64,000 bases of DNA from Cupriavidus sp. MP-37 (GCF_020618415.1 NZ_CP085345.1:1674001-1738000), one strand, 5' to 3'; positions 27,536-37,458 are shown, numbered from the stretch's first letter. Notes: generated by a model from the letters alone, not told the origin. Numbers and translations: made by a program.

Positions 27536-29017
27536 ATGAACCTGGATCCCGATACCTGCTACAAGGCCGTGGCCTCGCACGACCGCCGCTTCGACGGACG
27601 CTTCTTCGTGGGCGTCTCGTCGACCGGCGTGTACTGCCGGCCCGTGTGCGCGGTACGCACCCCCAAGCGCGAGAACTGCTCGTTCTATGAAAGCGCCGCC
27701 GCGGCCGAGAAACACGGCTTCCGCCCGTGCCTGCGCTGCCGCCCGGAGCTGGCGCCTGGGCATGGCCTGGCCGATATTTCCGGCCGGCTGGCGCAGGCCG
27801 CCGCCACGCTGATCGACGAAGGCTTCATGGCCGACGGCAGCGTGGCCGCGCTGGCAGCGCGCATCGGCGTGACCGAGCGCCACCTGCGGCGGCTGTTCGA
27901 CGCCCAGTTCGGCGTGTCGGTGCTGGAATACGCGCAGACCCAGCGCCTGCTGCTGGCCAAGCGGCTGCTGGCCGATACCGCGCTGCCGGTGACGGACGTG
28001 GCGCTGGCGGCGGGCTTCGGCAGCGTGCGCCGCTTCAACGATGTGCTGAAGACCCGCTACGGCCTGACGCCGCTGGCGTTGCGCCGGCGTGCCGCCGACG
28101 GCGTGGCCGACCGGCTGGTGTTCGAGCTCGGCTACCGCCCGCCGTTCGCCTGGGAGGCGTGGCTGCGCTTCCTCGCCACGCGCGCGGTCGACGGCATCGA
28201 GGCCATCCGCGACGGCGCCTACCTGCGCACGCTACGGGTCGAAGCCGGCGGCAGCGCCCACCTTGGCTGGGTGCGCATCGAGCATGTGCCGCGCCGGCTG
28301 GTGCTGCGCGTGACGCTGTCGGCATCGCTCGCGCGCGTGATCCCGCAAGCGCTGGGCAAGGTGCGCCGGCTATGCGACCTGGGCTGCCGCCCCGACGTGG
28401 TCGACCGGCACCTGGGCGAACTGGCCGCGGCGATGCCTGGCGTGCGCCTGCCGGGCTGCGTCGATGGCTTCGAGATCGCGGTGCGCGCGGTGGTGGGGCA
28501 GGTGATTTCCGTGGTGCATGCGCGGCGCATCCTGGCCGCACTGGCGCAGCGCGCGGGGCAGGCGCTGGACGGCGCGCCGCCGGACGGCCTGCGCTACACG
28601 TTTCCGAGCGCAGCGGCGCTGGTCGCGCTGCCGGAGGCTGCGCTGCGCGAGGCCGGGGTGTCGCCGGGCAAGCTGCGCACGCTGCAGGCCCTGTCCCGCC
28701 GCGTGGCCGACGGCGCGCTGGTGCTCGACCCGCATGCGGCGCCGGAGCAGGCGGTAGCGGCATTGCGCGAGATCGACGGCATCGGCGACTGGACCGCGCA
28801 GTATGTCGCCATGCGCGCGCTGGGCTGGCCCGATGCCTTCCCCGGCACCGACTATGCGCTGCGCAAGGCGCTGGGCGTCAGCACCGTGCGCGCGATGCAG
28901 GAACGCACCGCGCACTGGGCGCCGTGGCGCGCCTACGCCGCGATCCACCTGTGGCATCGCTACGAAGCGATGAAGGACGCGCCGCCGGCTGCGGCGCAAC
29001 CGGAGACCATCCCATGA
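27536..29017 (+). CDS. Ada-AlkA fusion: methyl-sensing regulator and 3-methyladenine glycosylase
   Basis: A 493-residue three-part protein. Residues 1-75 are the Ada zinc domain with Cys34, Cys38, Cys65 and Cys68 (YCRPVCA; CLRCRPE). Residues ~85-185 are an AraC-type double helix-turn-helix (VAALAARIGVTERHLRRLF; VTDVALAAGFGSVRRFNDVLK). The rest is AlkA: an N-terminal beta part, then the helix-hairpin-helix GIGDWTAQYVAMRALGW and catalytic Asp439 in FPGTDYAL. The fusion joins alkylation sensing to base excision repair. The stop overlaps the ogt start by four bases, so the repair genes are coupled. Confidence 0.93.
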   Translation: MNLDPDTCYKAVASHDRRFDGRFFVGVSSTGVYCRPVCAVRTPKRENCSFYESAAAAEKHGFRPCLRCRPELAPGHGLADISGRLAQAAATLIDEGFMADGSVAALAARIGVTERHLRRLFDAQFGVSVLEYAQTQRLLLAKRLLADTALPVTDVALAAGFGSVRRFNDVLKTRYGLTPLALRRRAADGVADRLVFELGYRPPFAWEAWLRFLATRAVDGIEAIRDGAYLRTLRVEAGGSAHLGWVRIEHVPRRLVLRVTLSASLARVIPQALGKVRRLCDLGCRPDVVDRHLGELAAAMPGVRLPGCVDGFEIAVRAVVGQVISVVHARRILAALAQRAGQALDGAPPDGLRYTFPSAAALVALPEAALREAGVSPGKLRTLQALSRRVADGALVLDPHAAPEQAVAALREIDGIGDWTAQYVAMRALGWPDAFPGTDYALRKALGVSTVRAMQERTAHWAPWRAYAAIHLWHRYEAMKDAPPAAAQPETIP

Positions 29018-29514
29018 CCAGCTATCGCCATATCGACAGCCCGCTGGGCACCGTGCTGCTGCGCGCGCGCGACGGGCACCTGACCGGCCTCTTCTTCGCC
29101 GGCCAGAAGTACCATCCGGCCGGCATTGCCGACAGCCGCGACGTGCCGGCGGCCGACGCCGCGGTGCTGGACCGCGCCGCCGCCGAGCTGGCCGAGTATT
29201 TCGCCGGCCGCCGCGACACCTTTACCGTGCCGGTGCGTTTTGCCGGCAGCCCGTTCCAGCAGCGCGTGTGGCAGGCGCTGCTGGAGATCCCGTGCGGTGC
29301 CACGGCATCCTACGGCGAACTGGCGCGCACGCTGGGGCTGCCGCCCACGCATGCGCGCGCGGTGGGCGGCGCGGTCGGCCGCAACCCGCTGTCGGTGATC
29401 GTGCCGTGCCATCGCGTGCTCGGCAGCGCCGGCGCGCTGACCGGCTATGCCGGCGGCATCGAGCGCAAGCGTGCCCTGCTGCGGCGCGAGGGCATCGCCG
29501 CGACGATGGGCTGA
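29014..29514 (+). CDS. ogt: Methylated-DNA--protein-cysteine methyltransferase
   Basis: A 166-residue suicide repair protein removing O6-methylguanine. The active-site motif VPCHRV carries Cys132. The preceding TPFQ-like SPFQQRVWQALLEIPCGATASYGELA and ARAVGGAVGRNPL segments form the DNA-binding helix-turn-helix. The start overlaps the Ada-AlkA stop (atga). Both genes repair alkylated bases and probably share a transcript. Confidence 0.95.
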   Translation: MTSYRHIDSPLGTVLLRARDGHLTGLFFAGQKYHPAGIADSRDVPAADAAVLDRAAAELAEYFAGRRDTFTVPVRFAGSPFQQRVWQALLEIPCGATASYGELARTLGLPPTHARAVGGAVGRNPLSVIVPCHRVLGSAGALTGYAGGIERKRALLRREGIAATMG

Positions 29515-29530
29515 GGCCGGCCGCGTAGCG

Positions 29531-30121
29531 ATGGCACGCCTGTTCATCGCGGTGGAAGTACCGCCGGCACAGGCGGCAGGACTGCTGTCCACGCTGCCTG
29601 CCGCACCCGGCGTGCGCGCCGCGACGCCCGCGCAGGTCCACCTGACCCTGCACTTCCTCGGCGCAGACCTGGGTGAAGCCGCGCAGGCCGCCGACAAGCT
29701 CGGCGCCGCGCTCGCGGCATTGCGCACCCCCGCGTTCACGCTGCAGGCGTATGGCACCGGGCGCTTCCGCAGCGGTCCCGGCTCGGTGCTGTGGGCCGGA
29801 CTGGCGCCCGGTCCGGGCCTGGACGCACTGCGCGCCTTGCACGCCGAGGTGGGGCAGGCACTGGCCGACGCGGCCGGCTTCCTGCCGGAGCGGCGGCGCT
29901 ACCATCCTCACGTGACCCTGGCGCGCTGCAAGCCGGCCGTGCCCGAGAGCGCGCTGCGTGCCTGGCTGGATGCGCAGCGCACGCTGGCCAGTGCGCCGTG
30001 GCGCGTCGCACGGCTGGTGTTGTTCGAGAGCCAGCTGGGCCCGCAGGGCCCGCAACACCTGCTGCGCCAGGCCTGGCCGCTGGCCGCGCCGGGTCCTGCG
30101 AGCCCTACGCCAGGTTGCTGA
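29531..30121 (+). CDS. thpR: RNA 2',3'-cyclic phosphodiesterase (2H / LigT family)
   Basis: A 196-residue 2H phosphoesterase. The two catalytic H-x-T motifs are HLTLHFLG (His37, Thr39) and HPHVTLARC (His127, Thr129), arranged as in ThpR/LigT, which opens 2',3'-cyclic phosphate ends. The ATG at 29531 lies 16 bp after ogt, so it may be in the same transcript. The 3' end overlaps the convergent LysE-type gene by 17 bases. Confidence 0.92.
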   Translation: MARLFIAVEVPPAQAAGLLSTLPAAPGVRAATPAQVHLTLHFLGADLGEAAQAADKLGAALAALRTPAFTLQAYGTGRFRSGPGSVLWAGLAPGPGLDALRALHAEVGQALADAAGFLPERRRYHPHVTLARCKPAVPESALRAWLDAQRTLASAPWRVARLVLFESQLGPQGPQHLLRQAWPLAAPGPASPTPGC

Positions 30122-30728
30122 AACCCAGCGCCACACCCAGTCCGCACAAGGCCGAGCCGATGGCGCGGTCCAGCAGCCGCTGCCGCCGCAGCATGGCGGC
30201 GCGCAGCGCCGGCGCGGTGAACACCCGGGCGACCACGCTGAACCATGCCAGGTGCGCCACCGACATGAACCCGCCATAGGCCCACTGCGCCGGTGCCGGC
30301 GTGTGGGCATTGACCACCTGGGTGTAGGTGCTGACGACGAACAGCGTGGTCTTCGGGTTCAACGCATTGGTCAGCAAGCCCATGCGCAACGCCGCCAGCG
30401 GAGCCAGCGCGCGGCCCCCGTGCAGGTCCACCGTCAGCGCGTCCCGCCTGCGCAGCGTCTGCAGGCCGATCCACACCAGGTAGACCGCACCCAGTGCCTT
30501 GACCACCGTCAGCACGCCCTGCGCGTGCGCCATCAGCAGCGACACCCCGAACATCGTATAGAGCACATGCACTTGCACGCCCAGGGCGATGCCGAGCGCA
30601 CTGAGCAAGCCCGCGCGGCGGCCGTACAGGTAGCTGTTGCGGGTGACCATGGCGAAGTCCGGGCCGGGACTGATCACGGCCAGCACGGTCACGGTGGCGA
30701 CCGCCAGGGATTCGGCGAGGGCAGGCAT
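30105..30728 (-). CDS. LysE/RhtB-family amino-acid exporter
   Basis: A 207-residue inner-membrane protein with about six hydrophobic segments. The family signature is at the N-terminus: VISPGPDFAMVTRNSYLYGRRAGLLSALGIALG. NPKTTLFVVS after the third segment is also typical. The family exports amino acids such as threonine, homoserine or lysine. It is divergent from a LysR-type regulator gene that probably controls it. It overlaps the end of thpR. Confidence 0.92.
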   Translation of the reverse strand: MPALAESLAVATVTVLAVISPGPDFAMVTRNSYLYGRRAGLLSALGIALGVQVHVLYTMFGVSLLMAHAQGVLTVVKALGAVYLVWIGLQTLRRRDALTVDLHGGRALAPLAALRMGLLTNALNPKTTLFVVSTYTQVVNAHTPAPAQWAYGGFMSVAHLAWFSVVARVFTAPALRAAMLRRQRLLDRAIGSALCGLGVALGFSNLA

Positions 30729-30782
30729 ATTGCGTCAGGATATGTTGTGTTTTTGGGGCCGATCGCCAGGTTGGGCGATCAA

Positions 30783-30803
30783 AGCGTACCCAATTCTGCG
30801 TGC
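30783..30803 (-). repeat. Dispersed ~20 bp repeat, copy 7 (two mismatches)
   Basis: On the minus strand it reads gcacgcagaattgggtacgc followed by t. It lies 54 bp upstream of the LysE-type gene, pointing to it, inside the divergent LysE/LysR promoter region. It is the last copy in the window. Confidence 0.65.
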
Positions 30804-30861
30804 CGGAAAGCGCCGCCACAACCGATATATACTCGCCCGATTCCGTGAGAAAAACTGACTG

Positions 30862-31752
30862 ATGCACTGGCTGGGATGGATCCGATTTTTCGAGGCGGCG
30901 GCGCGCCACGAGAGCTTTGCGCGCGCGGCGGAGGAGCTGCACCTGACCCATGGCGCGGTCAGCCGGCAGATCCGCCAGCTGGAGGACACGCTCGGCGTGG
31001 CGCTGTTCGAGCGGCGCAACCGCGGCGTTTTCCTGACCGAGGCGGGGCGTTCGCTGTTTGCGGCGGCGACGCAATCGATGGAGGGACTGGCCGCCGCGGC
31101 CGCGCGCATCCGCACGCAACCGCCGGGGCGCGCCCTGGTGCTGTCGTGCGAGCCGACCATCGCTATGCGCTGGCTGATCCCGCGGCTGCCGCGTTTTGCC
31201 GCGCGCCATCCCGACATTCCGCTGCACCTGATGGCCGCGGGCGGGCCGATCGACTTTGCGCGCAGCGGCGCCGACCTGGCGCTGCGGCGCAACGACTTTG
31301 CCTTCGATGCGCGCTGGCATGCGCGCGAGGTGGTGCAGGAACGCGTCGGTCCGGTGTGCCGGCCCGAGCCTGCGCAGGGCGCCGCGGCGACCGCGGTGGC
31401 GCCGGTGCGGTTGCACACGCGCACGCGGTCCGAGGCCTGGCAGCGCTGGCAGGCGGCGTGCCCCGATGACGCGGCCCGCCTGCGCCTGGACGGCGACGCC
31501 TGGTACGAGCACTTCTATCTGAGCCTGCAAGCGGCGGCGGCGGGCCTGGGCTGGGCCATGGCGTCGCAGTTGATGGCCGCCGACGAGATCGCCGACGGCC
31601 GGCTGGCCGCGCCGTTCGGCTTTGCGGCCGACGGCTCGGCCTACCACCTGCTGTCGCCCGCGCCGTTCGAGCACGATACGCGCCGGCAGGCCTTGCTTGC
31701 ATGGCTGCGGGAATGCGCCGAGGCCACGCTCGCGCAGCCACCGCAGGCCTGA
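30862..31752 (+). CDS. LysR-family regulator, GcvA-like
   Basis: A 296-residue regulator. The N-terminal winged helix is FFEAAARHESFARAAEELHLTHGAVSRQIRQLEDTLGVALFERRNRGVFLTEAG. The effector domain is of the GcvA/AmpR subgroup (LVLSCEPTIAMRWLIPRLPRFAARHPDIPL). The divergent LysE/RhtB exporter is the obvious target, with an amino acid as likely coinducer. The N-terminus begins directly with the helix-turn-helix, as usual. Confidence 0.93.
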   Translation: MHWLGWIRFFEAAARHESFARAAEELHLTHGAVSRQIRQLEDTLGVALFERRNRGVFLTEAGRSLFAAATQSMEGLAAAAARIRTQPPGRALVLSCEPTIAMRWLIPRLPRFAARHPDIPLHLMAAGGPIDFARSGADLALRRNDFAFDARWHAREVVQERVGPVCRPEPAQGAAATAVAPVRLHTRTRSEAWQRWQAACPDDAARLRLDGDAWYEHFYLSLQAAAAGLGWAMASQLMAADEIADGRLAAPFGFAADGSAYHLLSPAPFEHDTRRQALLAWLRECAEATLAQPPQA

Positions 31753-31786
31753 AAGCCACGCATGCGCTACCCCCCGGAAGTCTGTG

Positions 31787-31815
31787 CTCAAGTTCTGCCA
31801 CAGATTTGCCGAAGT
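31787..31815 (+). promoter_or_regulatory. Candidate sigma-28 (FliA) promoter of the YcgR gene
   Basis: ctcaagtt at 31787-31794 and gccgaagt at 31808-31815 are spaced so that caag is 15 bases before gccg, matching the FliA pattern (caag/taaa-n15-gccgataa). A flagellar sigma factor fits the YcgR-type gene about 145 bp downstream. The tail of the -10 element (aagt for ataa) is imperfect. Confidence 0.55.
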
Positions 31816-31959
31816 GAGATCATCGGTCTTGCCGGCCAATGGTGCAGGCGCTTAACATGCGGCGCGCAGCCGGCAGGCCGGTGCCGCCGACGGGCTCCGG
31901 CTGGTCCGCGGCAGCCCCATCGCCGTCGCTCCCAGCCCCTCCAGATGTTGCGTGAACCT

Positions 31960-32724
31960 ATGAACCAGCACGACGCCCACGGGCCAGCCGATCCTGAATC
32001 CGAGGCCGAAGCCCACGCCGAACCGGCGGACGATCGCTATCGGCTGACCCACAACTCGCAGATCGGCACGGTGCTGCGCGACCTGGCGTGGCAGAAGTGC
32101 ATGCTGAGCGTGCGCACCCGCACCGCGCACCAGTTCGTTACCTCGATCCTGCATGTCGACCCGGTCAACCGCACCTTCGTGTTCGACTGGTGCAATGCCG
32201 AGCCCGAGCGGATGTCGCTGATGACTTCCGAAGAGAACGCGTTCTCCGGGCTGTTGCGCGGCGTGCCGGTCAATTTCGTGGTCGGCCAGCCGGCGGCGAC
32301 GCGCTATGAAGACGGCCCCGCCTTTGTCGTCGACTTTCCGGAAAAGCTCTATCACTTCCAGCGCCGCCGCCATTTCCGCGCGCGCACGCTGGTGACCAAG
32401 GGCTACCGCTGCGAGATGCCGATGCCGGACAAGACCGTGCTCGGCCTCGATATCGCCGACCTGTCGCTGTCGGGCGCAGGCCTGCGCTCCAGGACCGTCA
32501 CCGCCGAGCAGCTGCCGGTGGGCACCACGGTGGCGAAGTGCCGACTGGACTTTCGCGAGCTGGGCAAGCTGGAGCTGGACATGCAGGTGGTCGGCCACTG
32601 GCTGGTGGGCCACGACGACAGCGCCATCCACCACTTCGGCTGTGCCTTCGTCAATCCGGACGGACGCATCGAGAACTTCCTGCAGCGGCTGGTGTTCGCG
32701 CTCGAACTGGCGCATCGCGGCTGA
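31960..32724 (+). CDS. YcgR-like flagellar brake protein (PilZ domain)
   Basis: A 254-residue protein. After a ~25-residue acidic N-terminus comes the YcgR N-terminal domain (IGTVLRDLAWQKCMLSVRTR). The PilZ domain follows, with the c-di-GMP switch motif RRRHFRAR (Arg136, Arg140) and the DLSLSGAGL motif. YcgR with bound c-di-GMP slows the flagellar motor. Start choice is uncertain: an ATG at 31945 is in frame, and neither has a strong ribosome site. The sigma-28-like promoter upstream supports the assignment. Confidence 0.9.
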   Translation: MNQHDAHGPADPESEAEAHAEPADDRYRLTHNSQIGTVLRDLAWQKCMLSVRTRTAHQFVTSILHVDPVNRTFVFDWCNAEPERMSLMTSEENAFSGLLRGVPVNFVVGQPAATRYEDGPAFVVDFPEKLYHFQRRRHFRARTLVTKGYRCEMPMPDKTVLGLDIADLSLSGAGLRSRTVTAEQLPVGTTVAKCRLDFRELGKLELDMQVVGHWLVGHDDSAIHHFGCAFVNPDGRIENFLQRLVFALELAHRG

Positions 32725-32790
32725 GACGCCGCCCCGGACCGTGCGCGGTGCCCGCCCGGTTTACGCTACATTGCCCGCCAGTTCGCATGA

Positions 32791-33984
<1,194 letters not shown>

Positions 33985-34017
33985 GGCGGCTTGCCTGAAA
34001 ACCGGAAAGCGGCAGGA

Positions 34018-34866
34018 TCAGGACCCGACCATCCGGCCGATCGCGGCGGCGGCTTCGCGCATCGGGGCCAGCAGCCGCGTGATCATGTCAGCCTCGGAGA
34101 CGCGCGCGGCGCGCACGCTTACGCTCAGCCCGGCCAGCACGATGCCCGAGGCCGAGCGCACCGGCACCGCCATGGCGCGCAGGCCCGGCTCCAGCTCTTC
34201 ATCGACGATCACATAGTCCACTTCGCGGGCGCGCTCGAAGCAGGCTTCCAGCTCTTGCCGCGAGACCTTGGTCTGCAGCGTGCGCGGGCGCAGCTCGGCA
34301 TGCTCGAAGAAGCCGTCCAGCACCGTGGCGGGCTGGTGCGCCAGCAGCAGCCGGCCGTTGGAAGTGCAATAGGCCGGCAGGCGGCTGCCCATGCCGAGCG
34401 AATAGTTCAGCACGCGCTGCACTTCCGAGCGCACCAGGTAGAGGATGTCGGTGCCGTCCAGTATCGCCAGCGTGCAGGTCTCGTGGATGCGCGCGCTCAG
34501 GTTGTCCAGGATCGGCTGCGCCAGCGACACCAGCGAGGTCGACGAGAAATACGCGTGGCCCAGGTGTAGCACGCGCGGGCGCAGCGCGAACTGCCCGTCC
34601 TGCTGGCTGACATAGCCCAGCTGCTCCAGCGTGTACAGGCAGCGCCGCACCGATGCCCGCGAGAGCTGGGTCCGCTGTGCCACCTGCGAGATCGTCAGCG
34701 GGCGCTTGCGTTCGGAAAACGCTTCCAGCACGGTCAGCCCGCGCGCCAGCGACAGCATGAAGTTGGGATCGCCGGCAAAGCTGGCGAGCAGGTCGGCCTG
34801 GGGCCGGGCAACGCGGACGGTGTCGGCCTGGGCATGGCCAAGACCGATGGGGCGGAGGACATCCAT
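34018..34866 (-). CDS. IclR-family regulator, PcaR/PobR type
   Basis: A 282-residue regulator with N-terminal helix-turn-helix (LTISQVAQRTQLSRASVRRCLYTLEQLGYV) and an IclR effector domain (HETCTLAILDGTDILYLVRSEVQRVL; GSRLPAYCTSNGRLLLA; LEPGLRAMAVPVRSASGIVLAGLSVSV). The effector part resembles PcaR/PobR/PcaU, regulators of protocatechuate and 4-hydroxybenzoate degradation. A PcaR-box-like sequence upstream agrees. No pca or pob structural gene is in this window, so the targets must be elsewhere. The start at 34866 is chosen by homology; an open extension upstream runs through the operator. Confidence 0.88.
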   Translation of the reverse strand: MDVLRPIGLGHAQADTVRVARPQADLLASFAGDPNFMLSLARGLTVLEAFSERKRPLTISQVAQRTQLSRASVRRCLYTLEQLGYVSQQDGQFALRPRVLHLGHAYFSSTSLVSLAQPILDNLSARIHETCTLAILDGTDILYLVRSEVQRVLNYSLGMGSRLPAYCTSNGRLLLAHQPATVLDGFFEHAELRPRTLQTKVSRQELEACFERAREVDYVIVDEELEPGLRAMAVPVRSASGIVLAGLSVSVRAARVSEADMITRLLAPMREAAAAIGRMVGS

Positions 34867-34890
34867 GGGAGGCGGGGGTGGTCTACGGTC

Positions 34891-34968
34891 GTTCGATAAT
34901 CGCGCAATGTTAAACCGGTCTGGCGCCGCGGGCCAGTACTGGTTGCATGCTGCGCTGCGCAATTATCG
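34891..34968. promoter_or_regulatory. Two inverted PcaR-box-like sites upstream of the IclR gene
   Basis: gttcgataatcgcgc at 34891-34905 differs by one base from the PcaR box gttcgataatcgcac as I remember it. An inverted copy, tgcgcaattatcg at 34956-34968, matches cgataatcgcgca at 12 of 13 positions. Both lie 25-102 bp before the regulator start and suggest autoregulation. Confidence 0.6.
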
Positions 34969-35014
34969 GCGCCGGCGCCGTTCAGGGTCTCGGCCACCTC
35001 GAACCGCGCGCCCA

Positions 35015-35044
35015 TAAAAAAGTCGCCGCTGGGGAAGCGGCGAC
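35015..35044 (-). terminator. Rho-independent terminator of the patatin gene
   Basis: Read on the minus strand, gtcgccgct (35044-35036) and agcggcgac (35030-35022) form a 9 bp stem with a 5-nt loop, followed directly by six T. It lies 117 bp after the patatin stop. The 294 bp gap 34867-35160 holds nothing else besides the regulator's operator. Confidence 0.85.
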
Positions 35045-35160
35045 CGGGGAAGGTTGTCATTCAAGAGGGGGTCTTGGTGACAGGAAAAGTATAGACATTT
35101 GAATTAAGACATTACATACAACTTTGGTGGGGTACGGCAGACGCACATTGCCGCGCCGCG

Positions 35161-37458
35161 TCAGAAGGGTTTGCCCAGGTACAGGTAGAAGCTGAACACG
35201 CCGGCCGCCGCGCGGCCATAGGCCAGGTACAGCGGCCCGAGCGGGCTGTCGAGCGCGAGGAACAGCGAGCCGGACTTGAGCAGCCCGGTGGGGCTGCCCG
35301 GCACCAGCGGATCCCCCACGCGGCCCGCCTCCAGTGAGAAGCCGGCGTAGATGCCCTGCAGCAGGGTTTGCCGGGCCAGCTTGTTGTAGTACACCAGCCG
35401 CGCAAACTGCAGGTTGCCGCCCATCAGCTGCCCGGTGGCGTAGCCGGATTGCTGCAGGAAGCCGCCCCACTGGAACTGGTCGTAGTTCGGCAGCGGCTTG
35501 CCGCCGGGATTGCCGCCGACCTTGAAGCCGAACGACAGGGTGTGGTCGCCGAACGAGTGGGCATAGGTGCCGTCGGCCTGTGCCTTGACATAGGAGCGGT
35601 CGGCGCCGAGCCCGGGTTGCGAGGCGTAGATCCGCAGCCCGCCCGCATAGCCGAAGCGCGGGAAGTCCACGCTGTCGAGCTGGTCGAAGAAGAGCCGGCC
35701 GGTGATGGCCCCGCGCCGGATACTGCCCGGACCCGGCGACAGCGACGCCGGGCCGGTGCTCAGCGTGGCATGCTCCGAGCCGGTCTGCACCCCGATGCGC
35801 AACTCGCCGTACTTGGTGAACTGGCTGCCGACGTCGAGGGCCAGGTCAAAGCGGCGCACGTCGTAGGTGGCGATGCGTGTGCTGCCCTGGAACACATTGA
35901 CCGGGCGCCGCTCGAGCTCGATGCGCGGCGCGATAAAGAAGAACTGGCGCGTATCCAGCGGCTGGTAGAACTCGCTGCTTAGCGCCGAGGTCTGGCCCAC
36001 CTGCGCGTCGGTGCGCCATTCGGCCCCCAAGGCGTTGAGCCAGGTGCGCCGGTAGCTGCCGACCAGGTTGAAGTACGCGTCGCCGCGGAAGTCAGAACTC
36101 AGGCCCAGCCCGAAACGCAGATAGTCTGGGCCCCACGATTTTTCCACCGCATTGACCGTCAGCACGCGCCGGCCCGGCTCTTCCAGGATGCCGTAGTTGA
36201 CGTGCTCGAAGTCGCCGGTGCCGAACAGGCGGCGCATGTCCTGGTCCAGCGCGGCCTGGTCGATCGGCTCGCCCGGCCGGGTCTGCATCACCGCGGTCGC
36301 ATAGTCCGGATTGACGCGATGCAGCGGTGCCAGCCGGATCTCGTCGACCGGCCTGGTGTCGGGCGGCTGCACCGCCTGCTGGGCCGCGCGCAACTCGGCA
36401 TACTGCGCCGGCGGCAGCGCCAGCGGCGCGAGGCGGTCGGCGACCTTGCGCGCGGCGGCCTCGCCGATCGGGATGGTGGTGGGCAGGTGGTCGAAGTCGG
36501 TCGCGGAGAAGTCGCCCAGCGCGGGCTCGATCAGCACGTCGGTGGGCCGCAGCGAGGCCAGCGACGCGCGCACGTTCTGCTCGGTCAGGATGTTGAGCAT
36601 CTGGCCGGTCACGCCGATGACCGAGGTCAGCGCCTCGCGCTTCATCAGCGGCGTGCCCAGGTTCACCGCGATGACGATATCGGCGCCCATGCTGCGCGCC
36701 ACGCCGACCGGCAGGTTGTCGGTCAGCCCGCCGTCGACCAGCAGCCGGCCCTCGTATTCCGCCGGCGCCACCGCGCCCGGCACCGACATGCTGGCGCGCA
36801 TCACGTTGGCCAGCTCGCCCTGGCTGAAGACCACCGGCGTGCCCGCCACCAGGTCCGTCGCCACGGCGCGGTAGGGGATCGGCAAGCGGTCGAAATCGCG
36901 GAAGCCCGGCGTCCTGGCCAGCTGGCGCAGCACCGTCTCGAGCTGCACCCCGGAAACCGCGCCCTTGGGCAACAGCAGGCCGCTCGCCTGCACGCCGATC
37001 TCGGGCGTGATCAGGTTGGTGTAGTCATCCTGCTTGCGGCGGATGGCCAGGTCCTGGCGCGGCGGCCGTTCCTTGAAGAGCTTGTCGGTGCTGAGGCCGG
37101 CGACCAGCCGTTCCATCTCCGCGGGCCCCATGCCGGTGGCATAGGCGCCGCCGACCAGCGACCCCATGCTGGTGCCGGCGATGCAGTCGACCGGAATGCG
37201 CATCGCCTCCAGCACCTTGAGCACGCCGATATGCGCGGCGCCGCGCGCGCCGCCGCCCGACAGCACCAGGCAGATGCGTGGGCGGCCCGCCGCGACAGGC
37301 TGGGCCTGGGCGGGGTCTGCCGGGCTCGCGGCGGCGCCGGCGTCCCGGCCGGGCGCCGGGCGCTCCGCGGCCGTCGCGGCGCCGGCAGCCAGCGCGATGG
37401 CGGCAAGCAGGCGCTTCGTGCTGGCGTGGCGCCGGCGTTGGTGTGGGGCTGCCTTCAT
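35161..37458 (-). CDS. PlpD-type patatin phospholipase / type Vd autotransporter
   Basis: A 765-residue secreted lipase. A positively charged N-terminus and hydrophobic stretch (RLLAAIALAAGAATA) act as signal peptide. The patatin domain (~60-330) has the oxyanion loop GGGARG at 68-73, the nucleophile Ser97 in GTSMG and Asp242 in DGGLTDNLP. A POTRA-like linker follows (VDEIRLAPLHRVNPDYATAVMQTRPGEPID). The C-terminal ~330 residues are a BamA/TpsB-like 16-strand barrel ending in FSFYLYLGKPF. This order (lipase-POTRA-barrel) is that of PlpD and FplA, which export their own lipase domain. Followed by its own terminator. Confidence 0.9.
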   Translation of the reverse strand: MKAAPHQRRRHASTKRLLAAIALAAGAATAAERPAPGRDAGAAASPADPAQAQPVAAGRPRICLVLSGGGARGAAHIGVLKVLEAMRIPVDCIAGTSMGSLVGGAYATGMGPAEMERLVAGLSTDKLFKERPPRQDLAIRRKQDDYTNLITPEIGVQASGLLLPKGAVSGVQLETVLRQLARTPGFRDFDRLPIPYRAVATDLVAGTPVVFSQGELANVMRASMSVPGAVAPAEYEGRLLVDGGLTDNLPVGVARSMGADIVIAVNLGTPLMKREALTSVIGVTGQMLNILTEQNVRASLASLRPTDVLIEPALGDFSATDFDHLPTTIPIGEAAARKVADRLAPLALPPAQYAELRAAQQAVQPPDTRPVDEIRLAPLHRVNPDYATAVMQTRPGEPIDQAALDQDMRRLFGTGDFEHVNYGILEEPGRRVLTVNAVEKSWGPDYLRFGLGLSSDFRGDAYFNLVGSYRRTWLNALGAEWRTDAQVGQTSALSSEFYQPLDTRQFFFIAPRIELERRPVNVFQGSTRIATYDVRRFDLALDVGSQFTKYGELRIGVQTGSEHATLSTGPASLSPGPGSIRRGAITGRLFFDQLDSVDFPRFGYAGGLRIYASQPGLGADRSYVKAQADGTYAHSFGDHTLSFGFKVGGNPGGKPLPNYDQFQWGGFLQQSGYATGQLMGGNLQFARLVYYNKLARQTLLQGIYAGFSLEAGRVGDPLVPGSPTGLLKSGSLFLALDSPLGPLYLAYGRAAAGVFSFYLYLGKPF

